A stretch of 42,693 nt of DNA from CAXSEF01 sp964236535 (GTDB lineage Bacteria > Pseudomonadota > Alphaproteobacteria > Acetobacterales > Acetobacteraceae), in the NCBI GenBank assembly GCA_964236535.1, contig CAXSEF010000021.1:1-42693 (forward strand). Reading direction: 5' to 3'. Shown here piece after piece: positions 7,273 to 15,756 of the stretch. How positions within the stretch are numbered: position 1 is the stretch's first letter; each line of letters opens with the position of its first letter. Both the position numbers and the translations under genes were made by a program. Below the pieces are notes generated by a model that saw only the letters and a program-made list of their open reading frames with translations, was not told the DNA's origin and made no database searches.

Positions 7273-9900
7273 CACCACGTTCAGCCCCTGGTGGATCTCG
7301 CGCCGCAGCGCCTCGTCGCCGAGATAGCGGCACAGGAAGACCGTCTTGACCGCCTTGCCCAGCTCGGCCAGCGCCTTGTAGGTCGGGTGCTGGACGTTGC
7401 CGCGGGTGAACCGCCGCAGGATCGCCTCCGGATCAGCCGTGCGCTCGGACATGGCGGTCGCATAGCGTACGACCTCGTCGTACTGCTGCTCGACCAGCGC
7501 CCAGTCGATCTGCCGCGTCAGGATGCAGGCCAAGTTGGGGTAGGCCGCGACGCCCCCGGCCTCGGGCAGGTAGAGCCGCTGCCCAGAGATGGCTTTCAGG
7601 CGCGGCAGGAGCTGGAAGCCGAGCATCCGGCAGAACGCGAACGCCACCTCGCTCTGGCCGTGGCTGTCCACATACTGGCGTTCGACCTCCATCTCGGTGT
7701 CGTGGCGCAGCACGCCCTCGATCATGGCGGCCACCTCCGAAGACGAGCAGCGCCGCAGGCGTGAGTGGATGCACACCGAGCCGCGCTCGACGTGCCAGTA
7801 GATCATCACCCCGCGCCCGCCGTAGCGGACGTGCCATTCCGTCATCAGATTCTGGTCGAAGGCGCCGAAGTGCTTGCTGTCTGACGCGCAGGCCGTCGTG
7901 CCCTCGCCCCAGATGCGGGGGTCGCGCACGGCAAGCGTCGCGTTGGCGACGCGGCGAGCCGCATCGCGCAGCGAGTCCGCGTCGATGTAGCGGCGCCAAG
8001 TGTGCAGCAGCTCCTTGTAGCTGAAGCCGTTTCGGCCGCTGGCAAGCCGCTTCAGCCCCGCATTGGTGCCCAGGCCGTAGAGGCACAGCAGCAGGCGCCG
8101 CCGTACCTCGTCGCGCTCGGTTGCCTCGCGGGACGCGGCGGTGACAAAGGCGTCCGTGAAGCCGATCCGGAGGTCCGCCTCCTTGAACAGGTCCAGCAGG
8201 CCCGTTCCCGACCAGCGCCGGCCAAGTTCAGCTTTGATGGCGCCCAGGCCCGACGGTTCCGGCTGGGGTTCCAGCGGAGTGACGATGATCGGGTGGCGCC
8301 GCCGCGGGTCCAGCCTTACGCCAGGGTTGCTCGGCATTCCGCGGTTGAGCTGCCCCAGCGCCTCCGTCATCTCGGCGCGGAGCGCGTCCGTGAACGCCCG
8401 TGCCTCGGTGGGCAAGCCCAGCCGCTCGTAGCACTCTGCCCGGCGCTCGGCGAAGTCGGCCGGCAGGTCGGCATCGGGGTTGCGGAAGCGGCCCGCGCCC
8501 ATCACCCAGATTTCCTTGCAGCGCAGCCGCTCGCGAAGGGTCTGGAGGACGCAGATCTCGTAGTTGATGCGGTTCACCCGCTGCCCGCCGCCAGGTGCGT
8601 CCTCCAGCACGATGTCGCGCCACTTCGGACGGATGACGCCCTCGATGGCTACCTCGTCCGCCTTGAAGAACTGCCGTCCCTCGCCCTCCGCACGGCGGAT
8701 CGCGTCCAGGGCGTCGAGCAGGGGCCGGTGCGTGCCGTTGTTGGAGCGGAACTCCAACGCTGCCAGCAGCTTCGGCATCATCCGGCGGTAGTAGGACCCA
8801 TACGAGGCGCGCACCGCTGTGTGGACGCGCCGGCTTTGCGGCGTGCCGAGCGCCCGGGCCTCGCGGATTAGCGCCTCGAAGGTCTGCGCCCCGATCACGG
8901 GAAAAATCACCTCGCGCACGACACCCTCGGGGCTGCCGGACGCCGCCTCGACCACCCGGAACAGGATGCTGGCCTTGCCGCGCACCTCGCGCGCCTCCTC
9001 GACCAGCTCATCGACGACGCGGCGTTCGGCCTTGACGGTGATGCGGTGCGTCACCTGGATCAGCAGCTCGACCAGGCCATCCACCACCTCGGCCTCACGC
9101 GGCACGCACCAGAAGCCCAGCAGGGGCAGGCGGATGCGCTGGGGATGCCGTCGCAACTCCCAGGCGCTCTCGACGGCTGCGCGCCGGCGGAACCGCTTGG
9201 CCTGATCCGGGTGCAGGCCGCGCAGCAGGTCCGGCGGCAGCGCCAGTCCGCGGAGTCGCTCAAGTTTGGCAATCTCGGCCAGCAGGCTTTCCAGGCCGAC
9301 CCGGCCGGGATCGGCGGCCAGGCGGGCGTAGGCGGTGCCATCGCCGTCGTCGGCCAGCAAGGCGCCGAGCCGGTCGCGCATTCCAGCGTCCAGCCGGTCA
9401 GCCACCCGCTGCAGCGCCGCCTCATCGTGGGCGGCCTGGGCAGATCGCAGGATGCGGCCAAGGCGATAGGCGCCGGGCCGGGTGACGCGGTTGCGGGCGA
9501 ACCAGGCGCTGAGTTCCTCGTCCAGGGCCGGCGCCGCGAACTCGCGCGGCAGCGCATCGTCGGCCAGCCAGCGGCGGAACCTGGCTTCGGCCACCTCGTC
9601 AAACGCAGCGACCGCAAGGTGGTCGATGATGGCCACCCTATGCCGGCGCCCGCTGCGGCCTGCCCAGGCGTATTCATCGACCGCATCGGCGCCCACACCG
9701 ATCTGGGCAGCGAGATGGGCGACCACCGTCGGCGCCACCTCCGCCTCCTCTTCGGGGAAGCGGCCGTGCTGGCGCCAGAACGCGAGTTGGACCGCAAAGC
9801 CGAGCTTGCCGGCGTCAACCCGCCCGGCCAGCAGCGCCAAGTCCTCTGGCAGCAGCGACCAGCACTCGCCTAACTCGTCCGCCGACCACTGCCGCTGCAT
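7273..9900 (-). pseudogene. tnpA: Tn3-family transposase, 3'-truncated at the catalytic Glu
   Basis: About 876 residues of a Tn3-family DDE transposase are intact. The N-terminal DNA-binding region begins MQRQWSADELGECW. The first catalytic Asp is in ACASDSKHFGAFDQ and the second in YVDSHGQSEVAF. The family then has GLNVVE-WN, carrying the third catalytic residue. Here the reading runs GLNVV and then switches to unrelated sequence (GCAGGGEE) at about 7272, so the Glu and the roughly 100-residue C-terminus are gone. The frame stays open to 7033 inside the SDR gene, but this tail is out of frame with it and meaningless. No resolvase gene is nearby. The enzyme should be inactive. Confidence 0.9.
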
Positions 9901-9958
9901 CCGCTTCCGTCCCTGTCCGCATCCAACCGGGCAACCTTACGGACCAGAACCGGAACAC

Positions 9959-9973
9959 GTCATCTCAGATGAC
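9959..9973. repeat. Small palindrome upstream of tnpA
   Basis: GTCATCT-C-AGATGAC, perfect 7-bp arms around one base, 58 nt before the transposase start. It could be a remnant of a transposon end, a resolution site or an operator. The rest of 9901-10011 shows nothing recognisable. Confidence 0.3.
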
Positions 9974-10198
9974 CAAAACGCACAGCTTCGCGGTCACTGG
10001 GCCCACTAGGAGCCTGTCTGAGTAACGGGGGCGAGCCAGGGGACAAGCTGTGGGATGGGCGCGGCCTGGAACTGCGCCGTGGCGTTGGTGCATGGAGGCG
10101 GGGAGGTAGCGTCGCCCGAGTAGGCCGGCTACGTCGCGGGCATTCCGTTCAAGCACAATGCCACCCGCCGCCACCGTATCCCGAAGCAGCGCTGGCGG

Positions 10199-11116
10199 GT
10201 GACGAACTGGCCAGCCTATGAGGCGGGCCTGCGGCGGCGTGGTGACCTGACCATCTGGTTGGACGAGGCCGCGCTGTCCGGCTGGAGTGCCCCGCGTCGG
10301 ATGACGCGCGGCGGCCAGCCGCTCTACTCCGATGCAGCGATCGAGCTGGTGCTGACGCTGCGGCTGGTCTTTCATCTGGCGCTGCGTCAGGCCGAAGGGT
10401 TCGCACGCTCTGTCCTGCGCCTGCTTGGCCTGGATTTGTCTGTGCCGGACCACACCACGCTCAGCCGACGCGGCCGGGCGTTTGCCGGTCGCCAACCGCG
10501 TGCCATGCGGCACGACGGGCCAGTTCATGTCGTGCTGGACAGCACCGGGCTGCAGATGTTCGGCCAGGGGGAGTGGGACGGCGAGAAGCAAGGCCGCACC
10601 CCCCGTCGATGGCGCAAGCTGCATCTGGCCGTCGACACACAGACCGGCGAGATCGTGGCACACGTTCTGACCGATCCCGACGTCGGTGACATCGCCGCCG
10701 TCCCTGTCCTGCTCGCGACGGTGGAGGGACCGATCGCCAGCGTGATCGCCGACGGTGCCTATGACGGCGCATCCGTCTACCAGGCAGCGTCCCTGCGCCA
10801 GCGCGATCCGCCACCTGACATCGTCATCCCGCCCCGCAGGTCCGCAGTGATCAACGACAACAAGGCCGATACCTCGACGGTCCGGGATCGTCATGTCCGA
10901 TACCTCGCCGGGAAGGGCCGCATGGCCTGGCAGAAGGCGACCGGGTATGGCCGACGCAGCCTCGTGGAAACCGCGATCGGTCGCTACAAGCACAGCATCG
11001 GCCCAAAGCTCCGAGCCAGATCAGCTGATGGCCAGCAGGGCGAAGTCGCCATCGACGTCAGCGTGCTCAATCGGATGATCCGAACAGCCAGGCCCATCTC
11101 GGTCCGTCAGAACTGA
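10199..11116 (+). CDS. IS5-family (IS903-like) transposase
   Basis: 305 residues from a GTG at 10199. The DDE residues are visible: Asp in VVLDSTGLQMFGQGEW, Asp in VIADGAYDG, and Glu in RRSLVETAIGRYKHSIGPKL. TLSRRGR and RRWRKLHLAVD are typical of the IS903 branch. The same frame is open back to 10124 and encodes RHRIPKQRWRVTNW, which matches the usual N-terminus of the family, but no ATG, GTG or TTG start is found there, so the 5' end may be damaged or use a rare ATT. GAGCCTGTCTGAGTAACGG near 10012 looks like a left terminal repeat; no matching right end was found before 11424. Confidence 0.8.
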   Translation: MTNWPAYEAGLRRRGDLTIWLDEAALSGWSAPRRMTRGGQPLYSDAAIELVLTLRLVFHLALRQAEGFARSVLRLLGLDLSVPDHTTLSRRGRAFAGRQPRAMRHDGPVHVVLDSTGLQMFGQGEWDGEKQGRTPRRWRKLHLAVDTQTGEIVAHVLTDPDVGDIAAVPVLLATVEGPIASVIADGAYDGASVYQAASLRQRDPPPDIVIPPRRSAVINDNKADTSTVRDRHVRYLAGKGRMAWQKATGYGRRSLVETAIGRYKHSIGPKLRARSADGQQGEVAIDVSVLNRMIRTARPISVRQN

Positions 11117-11225
11117 TCCTCCGCACCGGGTCAGGATATCCCGCCGACCCTCCGGTCCGTGCACCAGCGCCACAACCGATCGCAACGCGAGAGCCATTCA
11201 GCACCTGTTGGAGCCGCTTCCCTGG

Positions 11226-11257
11226 TTGGCACCTAAACGGGGTTACCGTGGTGCCAA
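11226..11257. repeat. Strong hairpin in the gap between IS and transfer region
   Basis: TTGGCACC (11226-11233) pairs with GGTGCCAA (11250-11257), and the inner ACGG (11237-11240) pairs with CCGT (11246-11249) around a GGTTA loop, leaving only a 3-nt bulge (TAA). It lies in a 308-nt gene-free stretch (11117-11424) at the edge of the transfer genes. No T-run follows, so a terminator is not favoured; a cis-acting transfer site or mRNA structure is possible. Confidence 0.45.
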
Positions 11258-11291
11258 GGGATCGCCGGTTGCTCTGTATGCCATAAGCAGA

Positions 11292-11316
11292 CTGTTCGAT
11301 GGCAGGATGCGAACAG
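11292..11316. repeat. Inverted repeat CTGTTCG...CGAACAG
   Basis: Perfect 7-bp arms, CTGTTCG (11292-11298) and CGAACAG (11310-11316), 11 nt apart. The right arm read on the minus strand begins CTGTTCGCAT, identical to the transfer-operon element at 13323-13332 and 15744-15753. It may be a paired, higher-affinity version of the same protein-binding site. Confidence 0.45.
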
Positions 11317-11374
11317 GAACACGACGCTCTTCAGAGAGCTTGAGGTATCTTCCAGGTGCCGATCTCGCGCGCCT

Positions 11375-11384
11375 CCGTTCGTGT
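11375..11384 (+). promoter_or_regulatory. Transfer-operon element, site 1 (trbB-like operon)
   Basis: CCGTTCGTGT, 40 nt before the start codon of the DsbC-like gene. It fits the shared pattern NYRTTCGYRT. Confidence 0.5.
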
Positions 11385-11424
11385 CCGCGACTGGGAGCCT
11401 GCCTCTATTCAAAGGAGAGCTCTC

Positions 11425-12372
11425 ATGCGCCGTGTCTTGCTTGCTTCCTCGCTGCTGTTCATTCCGGCCCTGGCCGTCGCCGATCCACAGTGCTCGATCC
11501 AGCCTGCGACTTTGGCCGCGGCGGCGCCCTCTGCTGCATCACAGGCAGCGCGACTCCAGCCGGTCAGCGTGGATACTGCCACTCCTGCTGCCACGAGCCA
11601 GACTCGGAAAATAATCGGCGCCGACGAGATCGGCCGGGTGGCGGCGCTGCAGCGCATCGCCTCGGCCGGGGCACAGCTGACCGACCTGGGCACCGAGCAC
11701 GGGCTGCGCACGGTGTTCGCCCGCAACGGCCAAACCTTCCAGGTCTTCTACATCACGCCCGACGGGCAGGCGGCGATCGGAGGGGTAATGTGGGACTTCA
11801 CCGGCCGCAACATCACGCGCCAGCAGGTGTCCTCGATCGACGGCGCCATCCCGACCGTGACGATCGGTGCGGCTGCCGCGGTTCCATCGATGACCGTGGA
11901 CCAGGCCGTCCCCTCTGCACTCCAGACGGTGGCGACCACGACCTACGGTACGACGGGTCCGTCGACGGCTCCACGGCTGTGGATGTTCATCGACCCACTG
12001 TGCTCCTTCTCGGTGCGCGCCATGGAGCAGCTGCAGCCCTTCATCACCGCCGGCAAGGTTCAGGTGGCGGTGATCCCGCTTTCGCTACTGGACTACGAGG
12101 ACCAGGGCCGCAGCACCGCGGCCGCCCGGATGATGCTTGGTAGGGGCCGGGACGACATGGTCGCCGCCTGGACAGCGAACGCCCTGACCGGGGATCCAGA
12201 TGCTGGCTCGGCTGCGACCTTGCAGGCCAACATGGTGGTCCAGGAGTCTCTTGGGTTGCGCGGCACGCCAACCTTCTACTGGCGCAAGGCGGACGGAACC
12301 GAAGGGCACCAAGTCGGGCTTCCTCCCGACTTTGCCGCGATGATCGCCTCCATCGCTCCGTCCGCGAGCTGA
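11425..12372 (+). CDS. DsbC/TrbB-like exported thioredoxin-fold protein with CSFS active site
   Basis: 315 residues with a signal peptide (MRRVLLASSLLFIPALAVA, cleavage before DPQC). A dimerisation/linker half comes first and a thioredoxin-fold half second. The active-site position reads FIDPLCSFS (Cys193, Ser196), where DsbC-type proteins have CxxC. The cis-proline loop is conserved as GTPTFYW. Proteins of this type (TrbB of R64-like systems) assist disulfide chemistry of transfer proteins in the periplasm. With one cysteine it could still form or reduce mixed disulfides, or act as a chaperone, but not as a normal dithiol oxidase. The start has AAGGAGA at proper spacing. It heads an operon with the TraX-like gene 4 nt downstream. 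Confidence 0.8.
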   Translation: MRRVLLASSLLFIPALAVADPQCSIQPATLAAAAPSAASQAARLQPVSVDTATPAATSQTRKIIGADEIGRVAALQRIASAGAQLTDLGTEHGLRTVFARNGQTFQVFYITPDGQAAIGGVMWDFTGRNITRQQVSSIDGAIPTVTIGAAAAVPSMTVDQAVPSALQTVATTTYGTTGPSTAPRLWMFIDPLCSFSVRAMEQLQPFITAGKVQVAVIPLSLLDYEDQGRSTAAARMMLGRGRDDMVAAWTANALTGDPDAGSAATLQANMVVQESLGLRGTPTFYWRKADGTEGHQVGLPPDFAAMIASIAPSAS

Positions 12373-12376
12373 GCCG

Positions 12377-12910
12377 GTGTTCCGCAAGGCCAAGCCGCCC
12401 CAGGATAAAGGGGCGCAGCCCTGGACTGTTGGGTGGGGCATGCGCAAGACCTTGGGAGCGCCGATCGCCTGTATCGGAGTGGACCAGATAGCCGAGAATG
12501 CCCGGTTGATCCAGGGACTGGCGCAGACCATCCGCACCGGTCCTGGTCCCGACCCCATGGTCCGGGTGAAGCCCGATCGGACGCTCGATGTGTCAGAGAT
12601 GTCGTGGGAAGCGCGGGTGCCAGTGGCGGAGATCGAGCGCCTGCTCAGCAACCGACGGCGCCAGTCGCGTCAGGCGACCTGGAGCTACCTCTTCGGCGGC
12701 ACTGTCTTCGTGGTGGTCGGCTTCATCCACGCCGCCAGCCTTCTGCCATCCCTGCCAACCTTGCTCTACGCGGTGTCCACCGGGGCGATCTGCTGCTGCT
12801 TCTTCCTGATGGCGTTCTACAACGCCCTCATCAACTGGCAGGTCCGCACCCGCCGGCTCGGCACCGCGCGCGAGTTCCTCAACGCCGACGAGACCTGGCG
12901 TCCAAGCTGA
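12377..12910 (+). CDS. Putative TraX/IcmV-like inner-membrane protein
   Basis: 177 residues from a GTG at 12377. An ATG at 12439 (MRKTLGAPI) is an alternative because neither start has a strong ribosome site. The first 95 residues are soluble and basic. Two adjacent hydrophobic segments follow (about residues 98-118 and 125-145: LFGGTVFVVVGFIHAA and VSTGAICCCFFLMAFY), then a short cytoplasmic tail ending ADETWRPS. The size, the two-helix hairpin and its place next to the trbB-like gene and dotA resemble TraX of R64 and IcmV of Legionella. The assignment rests on topology and context, not on a sequence motif. Confidence 0.5.
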   Translation: MFRKAKPPQDKGAQPWTVGWGMRKTLGAPIACIGVDQIAENARLIQGLAQTIRTGPGPDPMVRVKPDRTLDVSEMSWEARVPVAEIERLLSNRRRQSRQATWSYLFGGTVFVVVGFIHAASLLPSLPTLLYAVSTGAICCCFFLMAFYNALINWQVRTRRLGTAREFLNADETWRPS

Positions 12911-12923
12911 GGATAAGCGAAGA

Positions 12924-12962
12924 GGGCAGGGGGGAGGGCGAGCATCCGCTCCCTGCCTGCCC
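12924..12962. terminator. Hairpin between convergent operons, probable bidirectional terminator
   Basis: GGGCAGG (12924-12930) pairs with CCTGCCC (12956-12962), and GGGAG (12932-12936) pairs with CTCCC (12949-12953) inside. It lies exactly in the 54-nt gap between the plus-strand TraX-like gene and the minus-strand lipoprotein gene. TAAAA follows on the plus strand. Confidence 0.6.
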
Positions 12963-12964
12963 TG

Positions 12965-13279
12965 CTAAAATGTGCCGGGCGGCCCCTGGAATGCGGACCG
13001 CCCGGCGCCCGTCGCCCAGGTGGCCCCCTCGTAGTCTGGCCGTTCTGCCTCGGTGGCCGGCTCGCTCGGCCGGACGATGCCGCCGTTGCGGTCCGCCACG
13101 GGCGGCCGCCAGGTCGCACGAGCCTCGCCGTAGGCTGCATCCGGGTTGTAGAGCGGATGCCTGATGGGTGGAGCTGGCGGGGCCGTGTAGCTTGCCACCG
13201 TCTTCAGGTTGCCTCCGCTGCCGCATGCGGCCAGCGACAGCAGCAACAATGTCGGCATTGCCAGTCCGGTGATCCGCAT
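12965..13279 (-). CDS. Small transfer-associated lipoprotein
   Basis: 104 residues. MRITGLAMPTLLLLSLAACG is a lipoprotein signal peptide with the lipobox LAAC (Cys19). The mature part is short, proline- and glycine-rich and probably extended (PPAPPIRHPLYNPDAAYGE, ending GRSAFQGPPGTF). The ATG at 13279 has GGAGGG upstream; longer in-frame starts have no such site. It is the last minus-strand gene of the left arm, has its own upstream element and follows dotA by 64 nt. No family is recognised; a small outer-membrane accessory of the channel is likely from context. Confidence 0.65.
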   Translation of the reverse strand: MRITGLAMPTLLLLSLAACGSGGNLKTVASYTAPPAPPIRHPLYNPDAAYGEARATWRPPVADRNGGIVRPSEPATEAERPDYEGATWATGAGRSAFQGPPGTF

Positions 13280-13322
13280 CGTGGTGTCCCTCCAGGGTCG
13301 AGGGGAACCATGCCCTTCCGGC

Positions 13323-13332
13323 ATGCGAACAG
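13323..13332 (-). promoter_or_regulatory. Transfer-operon element, site 2 (lipoprotein gene)
   Basis: Minus-strand CTGTTCGCAT, 43 nt before the lipoprotein start, in the gap after dotA. Confidence 0.5.
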
Positions 13333-13343
13333 TGACGGGCGCC

Positions 13344-15701
13344 TCAACCTTCCCGAGGTGCCGCAGGCGGCGTGACGTCGGAGGAGGCCTGCAGCGTCGC
13401 GTCAGTGCCAGGCTGCCTGATCCCACCCTGCCCGCCAGCCTGAGTGTTCCCGCCGAGCTCGCGCCCACCCGAGCCACCTCCGCCGCCTCCCGCCCCCTTC
13501 ATGGCCTGGGTCACCATGGCGCTGTAGCCGCCCTGGATGCCACGCATCGACGACCCCATGCCGACGACACCGACGTCGGAGGCGAAGCGCTCCATGTCGA
13601 CGCGCCCGGCCGGCTGCACGCCCGCCAGCTTGATGACGTGATGCGGAAAGGTGGAGATCAGCCGGAAGGACAGCAGCGCGATCGTCAGCTCCAGCAGGAC
13701 GAAGCCGCACAGCAGGGTGACAACTCCCAGCAGGTTGGAGACGAACCAGCCGTTCTGCAGCACGAAGCCCGCGGTGATGCTGAAGCCCTGCAGCGCCAGC
13801 CAGGTCATCGAGCTGAAGACGAAGTAGCCGAAGAACAGCCCGAACAGCATCAGTACGGGGCGGAACATGACGTTGAGCAGCAGGCCGTAGCCGTCCAGTC
13901 CCCGCCCATGCAGGCCATCGCCCTGCCAGGTCAGGTGGGCAAAGGCCCAGAGCGGCACGGCAACCACGGCCTCGCACACCAGGATCAGCCAGCCGGCCAC
14001 GCCGGCGAGCCACATGGCGAACGGGACCGTCGGCAGCACGAAGGCCAGGATCAGCCCGGGGATCAGCATGGCCAGGCAGCCGTAGAAGATCGGCGTCGCC
14101 AGGAAGGTCACCATCAGGTGGCCAATCACGGTCGCGGCGGCGCCGCTCCAGTTGAAGGTGAAGATCTGGACCGCGCTCAGGCCGGTGGTCGCGGTCGCCG
14201 AGGACAGCACTGCCGACAGGCCGAGCGCCGTCAGGGCGGTGTGGATCATCAGGTGGCCAAGCGAGATCATCGACAGGATCGGATCGGCCCACTGGTTGGT
14301 GCCGAGCTGGCTGAGGCTGATAAGCTTCTTCAGCAAGGCTTCATTGAAGCCGACCGAGCGCGAGACCTTCTCGATGGTGTTGGCGCCATCCTTGCCGGGA
14401 GTGGCACCGGAGAACAGGTCGGCGTTGCCCGCCGGAACATCGCGGGTGTCGGTGGTCTGCACGTAGGTGTTGAGCTTGGCCTGGAAGGCCAGAACCGCGT
14501 TCATCACCGGCACCAGGTCGTTGGTCAGCCCTTCGCCAAGACCCTGGTAGCTGGGTGCGTTCACCGTGGGTGTTGCGGAGAGCAGCGACAGGGTCTGACC
14601 GTTCAGGCGGGCGATCTCGAGGTAGTAGGCCGCGGCCGAGGTCCAGCCGAGGGCGGCGAGCTGGTTCTGGCCGGTCTGCAGCCCGATACCGCCGTCCCGC
14701 GCCACGCTGGCATCCTTCATGGCTGCGTTGAGCGAGGCGGTGATCGTGGTGGCCGCCTGGGTCAGCAGCCGGGTGTAGTCGCTGGTGGCCGTGGTGTAGG
14801 TGCTCATCAGGGTGTTGAGCGCGGAGCTCTGCCGGGTCTGCCAGATGTTGGCGGCGACGGTCTCGGCGTCGTTGCGGATCTCGCTCAGCACGTAGATCAG
14901 GATCGCCTTCTGGGTCCCGGTCATGTCGACGTTCACGCCGGACAAGGTACTGCCGTTGCCGGTCGCCGGCACACGCACGGTGACGGTGCCGCAAGCCGGC
15001 GTCCCGGTCTCGTTGCCGCCCAGGCCGTAGGACCAGGTGATGTAGCCTCCCGCGCCTGCCTGTCCGCCGGTCACCGGGATCGGCACCGGCACCATGTTCG
15101 GGTTGCCAGAGCCCTGGTTGATCAGGGCGCGGCACAGCTCGTTCTCGATCAGGCCGGCGACGATGCCCTTGGTGCCCGGGATCATCGGCTGGGCGATCGG
15201 CATGGCGTCTGGGCCGACCGCCTTGATGGCGAGCGCATACATCGAGCTGCCCATGCCGATGCCCCACTGTGCGACCTGGCCGACGGCGAGCTGGCCGAAG
15301 CTAAAGCCGCCGTTGATCGGGAGCATCAGCATGATGGCGAAGAACAGGCGCACGGGTGCCCAGGAGCTGGTGGTCTGGCTGAGCACGCGGCCGTTCTCGG
15401 CGGCGCGGGTGATCTGGATGATGGTTGTGTAGGCGACGAAGGCGGCGGCGAGCGCCATGACGTAGCCGGTGAAGGTGCTGAGCATCTTGCCCATGACGGT
15501 CTGCTCGGCGCCAATCGAGCTGGAGGCGGTCGGGGCCGTGCTTGGAAATATGCTGCTCAGCAGCTGCGAGGACCAGTCGCCACTGGCATTGAGCGACGCC
15601 CAGGTGGCTGCATTGCCGGAGGTCGTGGCCTGCGCGTGAGCGGACAGGGTCAGTCCGCACAGGATCGTCAGTGTCAGCAGGTAGAGCCAGAAACGGCGCA
15701 T
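13344..15701 (-). CDS. dotA: DotA/TraY-like polytopic membrane protein of the type IVB secretion system
   Basis: 785 residues with a cleavable signal (MRRFWLYLLTLTILCGLTLSAHA). The first hydrophobic region is at about residues 75-150. A long periplasmic domain (about 150-450) follows, rich in Thr/Ala and with few cysteines. A block of several membrane segments lies at about 450-690 and a Gly-rich tail (GAGGGGGGSGGRELG). This arrangement matches DotA of Legionella and TraY of R64, a large inner-membrane or exported component needed for a functional channel. The start has AGGA upstream and its own promoter-like element, so it forms a separate transcription unit. Both flanking genes are on the same strand at gaps of 55-65 nt. 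Confidence 0.85.
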   Translation of the reverse strand: MRRFWLYLLTLTILCGLTLSAHAQATTSGNAATWASLNASGDWSSQLLSSIFPSTAPTASSSIGAEQTVMGKMLSTFTGYVMALAAAFVAYTTIIQITRAAENGRVLSQTTSSWAPVRLFFAIMLMLPINGGFSFGQLAVGQVAQWGIGMGSSMYALAIKAVGPDAMPIAQPMIPGTKGIVAGLIENELCRALINQGSGNPNMVPVPIPVTGGQAGAGGYITWSYGLGGNETGTPACGTVTVRVPATGNGSTLSGVNVDMTGTQKAILIYVLSEIRNDAETVAANIWQTRQSSALNTLMSTYTTATSDYTRLLTQAATTITASLNAAMKDASVARDGGIGLQTGQNQLAALGWTSAAAYYLEIARLNGQTLSLLSATPTVNAPSYQGLGEGLTNDLVPVMNAVLAFQAKLNTYVQTTDTRDVPAGNADLFSGATPGKDGANTIEKVSRSVGFNEALLKKLISLSQLGTNQWADPILSMISLGHLMIHTALTALGLSAVLSSATATTGLSAVQIFTFNWSGAAATVIGHLMVTFLATPIFYGCLAMLIPGLILAFVLPTVPFAMWLAGVAGWLILVCEAVVAVPLWAFAHLTWQGDGLHGRGLDGYGLLLNVMFRPVLMLFGLFFGYFVFSSMTWLALQGFSITAGFVLQNGWFVSNLLGVVTLLCGFVLLELTIALLSFRLISTFPHHVIKLAGVQPAGRVDMERFASDVGVVGMGSSMRGIQGGYSAMVTQAMKGAGGGGGGSGGRELGGNTQAGGQGGIRQPGTDATLQASSDVTPPAAPREG

Positions 15702-15743
15702 CGCATCCTCGCGGGTATGGTCCGCAGAAGATGCAATGGCTCG

Positions 15744-15753
15744 ATGCGAACAG
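15744..15753 (-). promoter_or_regulatory. Transfer-operon element, site 3 (dotA)
   Basis: Minus-strand CTGTTCGCAT, identical to site 2, 42 nt before the dotA start. Confidence 0.5.
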
Positions 15754-15756
15754 AGG

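Noticed and set aside
11226..11257. Rho-independent terminator for the IS transposase
   Set aside because: The hairpin is strong but has no T-run on either strand and lies more than 100 nt after the stop codon.
10012..11424. Full IS5 element with both ends
   Set aside because: A left-end-like sequence is seen near 10012, but no inverted copy was found to the right of the transposase, so boundaries are not claimed.
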